Assembly (NCBI GenBank): GCA_020636645.1
Contig: JACJXO010000005.1
Span: forward strand, 62,001-126,000
From: Chitinophagales bacterium
GTDB taxonomy: Bacteria; Bacteroidota; Bacteroidia; Chitinophagales; BACL12
Direction of reading: 5' to 3'
Length of the DNA: 64,000 bases
Numbering within the stretch: position 1 is the stretch's first letter; every line of letters starts with the position of its first letter. The position numbers and the translations under genes were made by a program. Positions 59,662-64,000 of the stretch are shown here, in pieces. The notes beneath the pieces were generated by a model, which saw nothing but the letters and a program-made list of their open reading frames with translations, had not been told where the DNA came from and did no database searches.

Positions 59662-60578
59662 TGGATTCGCCCGACATATCGGTAGTGATACCGGCTTATC
59701 AATCTGAACAATTCATTGAAGCCTGTATCCGCTCTGTACTGCAGCATGATTGTGTAAAACAGGTGGTGGTGGCCGATGATGCTTCCACAGACGATACCGC
59801 CGCTATCATACAGCGCCTTGCTGAAGAAGACCAAAGGGTAGAATACACGACACATGCCGATGGTAAAAATAAAGGAGCAGGTCCTACCAGAAATCTGGCA
59901 ATTGGTGTTTGCAGATATGCCTGGATCGCATTTCTGGATGCCGATGATCTGTGGTTACCGGAAAGATTCGATCAGACCTTTTCAGTACTGCATGCTTATC
60001 CTGATGCCGATGGTGTATATGAATGCCTGGGCATACAGTTTGATACTGAGGAAGCTGAGCAGCAATGGATGGAACGCCACGGTTATACGCTCACCACACT
60101 CCAGGAAAGAGTGGAACCTGAAAGCCTGATTTTTTCCATGGCTCCTTTGGGTAACAAAGGCTGGTTCAGCGGAGATGCGCTGCTTGTTAAGAGAACAATG
60201 CTGGAAGTATGCGGAGGTTATTCTGATCTTCGGCTGAGTCAGGATACAGAGTTGTTCATGAAACTGGCAGTCAAAGGCAGGCTGTACCCCGGAAATATCA
60301 ACACTCCGGTAGCTCTGCGAAGGGTACACGGAAACAACCGCATCACCACTTCACCCGAAAGATTTTATGCGCACAGATTGATCCTGTGGAAGCAGTTCTC
60401 TGATTGGTGCCTGCAGGAAAAATTGCACGGAAAGCTCCTGCAAAAGGTATGGCTCATGCGAACACATGATATTCTGGTATATGTCAGGTGGGTACCCGGA
60501 AATCTGGCAAGATTTATTTTCACCTGGCGTTCTCTTCGGCCAATGTTGCACCCTCGCTGGCTGAAGACCTTTTTCTGA
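59658..60578 (+). CDS. Glycosyltransferase family 2 protein
   Basis: A 306-residue GT-A enzyme: ISVVIPAYQSEQFIEACI at 7-24, DDASTDDT at 40-47, DADD at 94-97 and a LRLSQDTELFMKLAVKG acceptor segment. The ATG at 59658 overlaps the methyltransferase stop (ATGA); the frame is open upstream to 59604 but inside that gene. The last 100 residues are basic and helical and may associate with the membrane. Third in the plus-strand part of the glycan cluster. Confidence 0.92.
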   Translation: MMDSPDISVVIPAYQSEQFIEACIRSVLQHDCVKQVVVADDASTDDTAAIIQRLAEEDQRVEYTTHADGKNKGAGPTRNLAIGVCRYAWIAFLDADDLWLPERFDQTFSVLHAYPDADGVYECLGIQFDTEEAEQQWMERHGYTLTTLQERVEPESLIFSMAPLGNKGWFSGDALLVKRTMLEVCGGYSDLRLSQDTELFMKLAVKGRLYPGNINTPVALRRVHGNNRITTSPERFYAHRLILWKQFSDWCLQEKLHGKLLQKVWLMRTHDILVYVRWVPGNLARFIFTWRSLRPMLHPRWLKTFF

Positions 60579-61946
60579 TCAAAGCCTTTGCTGCAGTTTT
60601 TTGATCTCACGCCAGGCCGGAAGGATGGTAAGCACCCGAAAGAAATTGGCGCTCTGGCTGGAAAAGATATGTCTGGTTCGAGGGAATAGTGCGTAAGCAA
60701 AGTAATAGGCGAATGCATATGAGATCAGTGTGGCCCAGGCAGCACCTTGAATGCCCCACTTGGGTATCATCCAGAGGTTCAGCAGAATATTGGCCAGTGC
60801 ACCCAGACCAGAGTTGATCATCCAGTAGCGCTGTTGTTTCCGAATGACCAGCCAGCGGTTGGAAACCGATCCGAGAAAAATGAACAGACAACTGAAGATG
60901 TGTATTTGCAATACTCCTACAGAAGGGTCATAGACCTGTCCGAAAATAAGATGGATAACTGGTTTCGATAGAAAGGCAACAGGCAATGCTACAAGGAGTG
61001 CCATGGATATCAGCAGAATATAAGCCTGGTTAATGCGGGTATGAAATGCCTGTTCGCTTTCTTTGGCTGCATTCACCATTGCAGGAAAGAGAGATCCGCT
61101 GATGATCCAGGGTACGGTTATCCAGACCTCACTCAGCCGTACTGCAGCTGCGTAGTATCCTACCTCTTCGGCATTCAGCAATTCCTGCAGCATGACCTGA
61201 TCTATCTTCATGTAGATGGTCACGAAGATGCCGGAGAACAGAGAAGGCCAGGACTCTGAAAGCAATCTTTTTCCATAGCTGAAAGAAGAATGCCAGGTAT
61301 AGACCCCGAGACCTATGTTCCGCATATACCAGAGCATGATGCCACCAATTACAAGGGCGTCTAGCGGCAGCATCCAGAGAAACCAGGAAAGTTCTTTTTC
61401 TTCAGCAATGCCATACAGTCGCAAAGCGCTGATCAGTATCAGGCTGATCATTTGTGCCCGCACAGCCTTTCTGCTTTCCACCCTGGCCTGAAAGTAGCTG
61501 TTGATGATCTCGGTAGATTTGATGATCGTTTGCAGTCCGGCTATCAGCAGCAGCATCCTGACCGCTTCGGCATCTTCCACAAAAAAAGTACAGGCAAGAA
61601 CAAGCAGAAATGCCAGGCTGCTTCCGGCAAGTTTCAACATGAAACCGGTGCCCATTGCGGTCTGGTAATCGGTCTCTTCTGCCACCATATCTTTCACCAC
61701 CACCGTAGCAATTCCCATGGTTGACAGGGCAGAGAAAATGGCCACAAAGCTGATCACATAGTTGTAGGTGCCATACTTTTCGGGGCCGAGGTAGCGTGCA
61801 ACCAGTCCGCCAATGACCAGTGCCACCAGCATCTGAAATATACGGGCACCCAGCAACCAGGAAGTGTTGCGGAAATATTTGCGGATTCCCGATTCCTGCA
61901 GGAAAAGCACCTGCCAGATGCGTTGCAGCAGGTTGCGACGGTTCAT
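60579..61946 (-). CDS. Polysaccharide flippase (Wzx/MATE-like), first copy
   Basis: A 455-residue membrane protein with 12-14 predicted membrane segments. The opening LGARIFQMLVALVIGGLVARYLGPEKYGTYNYVISFVAI is typical for polysaccharide export flippases, and the later EEVGYYAAAVRLSEVW repeats the pattern. It moves undecaprenyl-linked sugars across the inner membrane. Stop codon abuts that of the convergent GT2 gene. The start overlaps the second flippase by four bases, so the two are co-translated. Confidence 0.92.
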   Translation of the reverse strand: MNRRNLLQRIWQVLFLQESGIRKYFRNTSWLLGARIFQMLVALVIGGLVARYLGPEKYGTYNYVISFVAIFSALSTMGIATVVVKDMVAEETDYQTAMGTGFMLKLAGSSLAFLLVLACTFFVEDAEAVRMLLLIAGLQTIIKSTEIINSYFQARVESRKAVRAQMISLILISALRLYGIAEEKELSWFLWMLPLDALVIGGIMLWYMRNIGLGVYTWHSSFSYGKRLLSESWPSLFSGIFVTIYMKIDQVMLQELLNAEEVGYYAAAVRLSEVWITVPWIISGSLFPAMVNAAKESEQAFHTRINQAYILLISMALLVALPVAFLSKPVIHLIFGQVYDPSVGVLQIHIFSCLFIFLGSVSNRWLVIRKQQRYWMINSGLGALANILLNLWMIPKWGIQGAAWATLISYAFAYYFAYALFPRTRHIFSSQSANFFRVLTILPAWREIKKLQQRL

Positions 61947-63241
61947 CCTTTCCTCCTCATTCTCTGACGTATGAATTTCAGATAGATGATCTGTCTGGTT
62001 TCCGGCACATCACGAGACAGGATGATCTTGAATACCAGTATGAGCATCATGCTGGCCAGCGTGGAAAGCGCAGCCCCCATGATCCCATAAGGTGGTATGA
62101 GCAGAAAATTCAATGCCATATTAACCACGGCAGCAATGATGGTAGCCCAGACTATGGAGCGATCACGTTTTCTGACATATAATATATAATGGAATATCAA
62201 AGTGAAGTTAAATACCATTTCAGATAAACACATGACAGCAAATACAGGCAGCTCCTGATAGAATTCATCCTTATGCAGAAATGAAATAATGGGTACTATG
62301 GTGATGGCCAGAAAGACGGCAGCCAGCATTGTGAAGCCAACCATATTCCGGGCAAAGGCCGCATGGGTGAGCCGGTAATGCCGGTTGCTGGTATGGAAGT
62401 ACTCGATCAGTTTGGGCGAAAAGATGATGACCACTGCCGTATGCCCGATGATCTCTATCAGGTTGGCCATATTGGCATAGAATGTATAGATACCTACTTC
62501 TTCTTTTCCCTGGTAGTGATCAATGAAGTACCTGTCTGCCAGTTCTATGATCTTAAAGGCAATGGTGGCCATGAAGAACATCATACTGATGCGAAGGCCC
62601 TGGCGGATCCATTTCCAGTTGACAGGCGTTTTGCGTGCAATATGCAACCCCAGTTTTCCATAGAAATAAACAGCAGTCAGCATGGCAGCGATGCCACCAC
62701 CCATCCAGAAGAAGAATGCAGCTTTGACATATTTTACATCGTCCACACCAGCCATCCACAGCAGTACCAGGGCATAAGCCCAGGAGCCGGTTCTCAGGAA
62801 GAGAATAACATTGGCAACTACAGGTTTGGAGAAGACCACAAAGATGCGGTAAGATTCCTGTGCAAAATGTTCCAGCACCAGGATCACATAAAAGAAGACA
62901 AGGTACTGCAGGGGCATGAGTTTGAAAACAAACAGCAGACCTAACAACGGGAAGAGGATAATATACCCCAGCAGGTAGAACAACAGCTGATCACGCAGCA
63001 TGACACCTCTTTCAGCCACAGGATGTTCCAGCAAGCTGCGGGTGGAGAAGGTATAGAAGTCCAGCCCGATAAGGTACAGACTCAGGGCAATGGACGTGGT
63101 GAAGATACCCCACTCACCCAGCTGGTCAGTGGTGAGGTGCTTGGCCAGGAAAATGATGAATATGAATTTCCCGCCCAGCGTGATACCGCGTATCAGCAGA
63201 TTCGAAGAGGTAAGCCTGTATCGCCGGAGCAGTTTATTCAA
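61943..63241 (-). CDS. Polysaccharide flippase (Wzx-like), second copy
   Basis: A 432-residue membrane protein with the same overall plan: LIRGITLGGKFIFIIFLAKHLTTDQLGEWG near the N-terminus and about twelve membrane segments. The mid part (KEEVGIYTFYANMANLIEII) matches the flippase repeat. It is clearly distant from the first copy, so the pair is not a recent duplication. Overlaps the downstream flippase by four bases. Having two may reflect two glycan products or a heteromeric arrangement; neither is tested. Confidence 0.88.
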   Translation of the reverse strand: MNKLLRRYRLTSSNLLIRGITLGGKFIFIIFLAKHLTTDQLGEWGIFTTSIALSLYLIGLDFYTFSTRSLLEHPVAERGVMLRDQLLFYLLGYIILFPLLGLLFVFKLMPLQYLVFFYVILVLEHFAQESYRIFVVFSKPVVANVILFLRTGSWAYALVLLWMAGVDDVKYVKAAFFFWMGGGIAAMLTAVYFYGKLGLHIARKTPVNWKWIRQGLRISMMFFMATIAFKIIELADRYFIDHYQGKEEVGIYTFYANMANLIEIIGHTAVVIIFSPKLIEYFHTSNRHYRLTHAAFARNMVGFTMLAAVFLAITIVPIISFLHKDEFYQELPVFAVMCLSEMVFNFTLIFHYILYVRKRDRSIVWATIIAAVVNMALNFLLIPPYGIMGAALSTLASMMLILVFKIILSRDVPETRQIIYLKFIRQRMRRKG

Positions 63242-63264
63242 TGGGCAGCGGATTGCCTGAGACG

Positions 63265-64000
63265 CTATGCAATGTTAGTATTTTCTTTGGTCATCAACAG
63301 GTAGCTGAAAGCTGCCAGAGCCATACATGCCGTAGTGCCAAATGCCCATCCCGGTCCGGCCTGCCACCAGATGAGTCCAGCAGCTGAACTGGCAAACAAT
63401 GCAGCCATGCTGTTGAGGCTGGCATATAAGCCCACCGCTGTGGCCGTTTCTTCCTTAGGCACCCGAAGGGTGATCCATGCTTTAGAAATACCTTCCGTTG
63501 CGGCAGCATATAGTCCATACAAAAAGAACAATCCCCAGTACCACGTGCCTCCTGAAACCACGGCGAACCCGACATACACGAGTATGTAGAGCAGCAATCC
63601 GGTCAGGAAGGTGCGTTTGATCCCCAGTTTATCTGCCACCCAACCAGCAGGGAAGGCTCCAATGGCATATACGAGGTTGTAAAAGATATAGACACCAATG
63701 ACTGCCGCGTCACTCCAGCCGCTTTCTTTGATGCGCAGTAACAGCAATACATCAGAACTATTGAAGAGCGCAAACAACAGGAGACCGGCAAGCAGGTGCC
63801 GGTATGCTGACGGACTGTCTTTCCAGTACTTCAGAAAATCAAAGAGCCCGGGGCGCACCTGCTGCACTTCTTTTTTCTTTTCACGCAAGAGGTAGAGCAA
63901 CAGGATGCTCATGGCCCCGGGGCCAAATGCCAGCAGGAAAAGGGTCTGGTAATCATCAGGATGTTTCTGCAGGTACCAAAGGGCAAGCAACGGCCCGATC
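63265..64000 (-). CDS. MFS transporter, 5' end missing
   Basis: About 245 C-terminal residues of a major facilitator protein; the frame is open to the edge of the window, so the N-terminal half is outside. Six to seven membrane segments are visible. The loop GWVADKLGIKRTFLTGLLLY is a variant of the G-x-x-x-D-R/K-x-G-R/K-R motif between two membrane segments. The substrate is unknown; it lies 23 bases upstream of the flippase pair but may not belong to the glycan pathway. Confidence 0.88.
   Translation of the reverse strand, partial: IGPLLALWYLQKHPDDYQTLFLLAFGPGAMSILLLYLLREKKKEVQQVRPGLFDFLKYWKDSPSAYRHLLAGLLLFALFNSSDVLLLLRIKESGWSDAAVIGVYIFYNLVYAIGAFPAGWVADKLGIKRTFLTGLLLYILVYVGFAVVSGGTWYWGLFFLYGLYAAATEGISKAWITLRVPKEETATAVGLYASLNSMAALFASSAAGLIWWQAGPGWAFGTTACMALAAFSYLLMTKENTNIA

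Noticed and set aside
1..64000. tRNA or rRNA genes
   Set aside because: No gap contains a recognisable cloverleaf, anticodon arm with the usual TTCGAATC arm, or rRNA sequence; most gaps are too short or filled by repeats.

Overview
This is a 64 kb stretch of a Bacteroidota chromosome with roughly balanced base composition. The assignment rests on several signs seen together. At least six secreted proteins end in, or have lost by frameshift, a type IX secretion (T9SS, Por) C-terminal sorting domain. Many genes are preceded within 10-40 bases by the Bacteroidota sigma-ABfr -7 box TAnnTTTG. Shine-Dalgarno sites are scarce. Typical lineage proteins are present: OstA-like and LptD-like proteins, a DUF5916 protein, NamZ/DUF1343, DUF5522 and a GH57/DUF3536 protein. 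The genus cannot be named from the sequence. No rRNA, tRNA, CRISPR array, transposase, prophage or plasmid gene was seen.

Layout. 1-2735: 3' part of a large Cys-rich T9SS cargo protein. 2802-6168: DinB-like protein, ABM monooxygenase, SAM hydrolase, PhoH ATPase, unknown protein. 6192-8451: aroB and aroA (shikimate pathway). 8394-14938: an envelope block with OstA/LptA-like protein, MCE/MlaD-like protein, SPOR amidase and a divergent LptD-like protein. 15503-17590: T9SS cargo. 17909-28646: GH57/DUF3536 protein, lipoprotein hydrolase, clpB, pdeM, YqgE, another T9SS cargo, small secreted unknown. 28661-39604: Ca/Na antiporter, two T9SS cargos sharing a C-terminal module, DUF5916 protein, ABC-F protein and a frameshifted T9SS cargo. 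40402-54119: lipoprotein esterase, pdhB, DegP-like protease, dapF, small outer membrane protein, CorA, fmt, namZ, LolC/E-like permease, DUF5522, purB, GT9 and miaE; queG (54121-55035) follows. 55040-64000: a surface glycan cluster with glycosyltransferases, EpsG/Wzy-like membrane protein, membrane methyltransferase, two flippases and the 3' part of an MFS transporter.

The most unusual content is non-coding. (1) Short-period, G/A-rich tandem tracts begin at or within a few bases of the stop codons of at least eight genes, nearly always G-rich on the sense strand of the gene they follow. Where two genes converge, both flanks carry one, in opposite orientations. (2) A modular composite repeat of about 0.4-0.7 kb occurs three times: 15029-15505 on the minus strand, and 37043-37560 and 39605-40345 on the plus strand. 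Each copy has such a G-rich head, a conserved linker, hairpin units of 60-75 bp and swappable spacers. No protein gene is inside it. I do not recognise it as a named element.

Most other genes are housekeeping or envelope functions with ordinary organisation. Convergent neighbours overlap at their 3' ends four times, so the genome is compact apart from the repeat-filled gaps.
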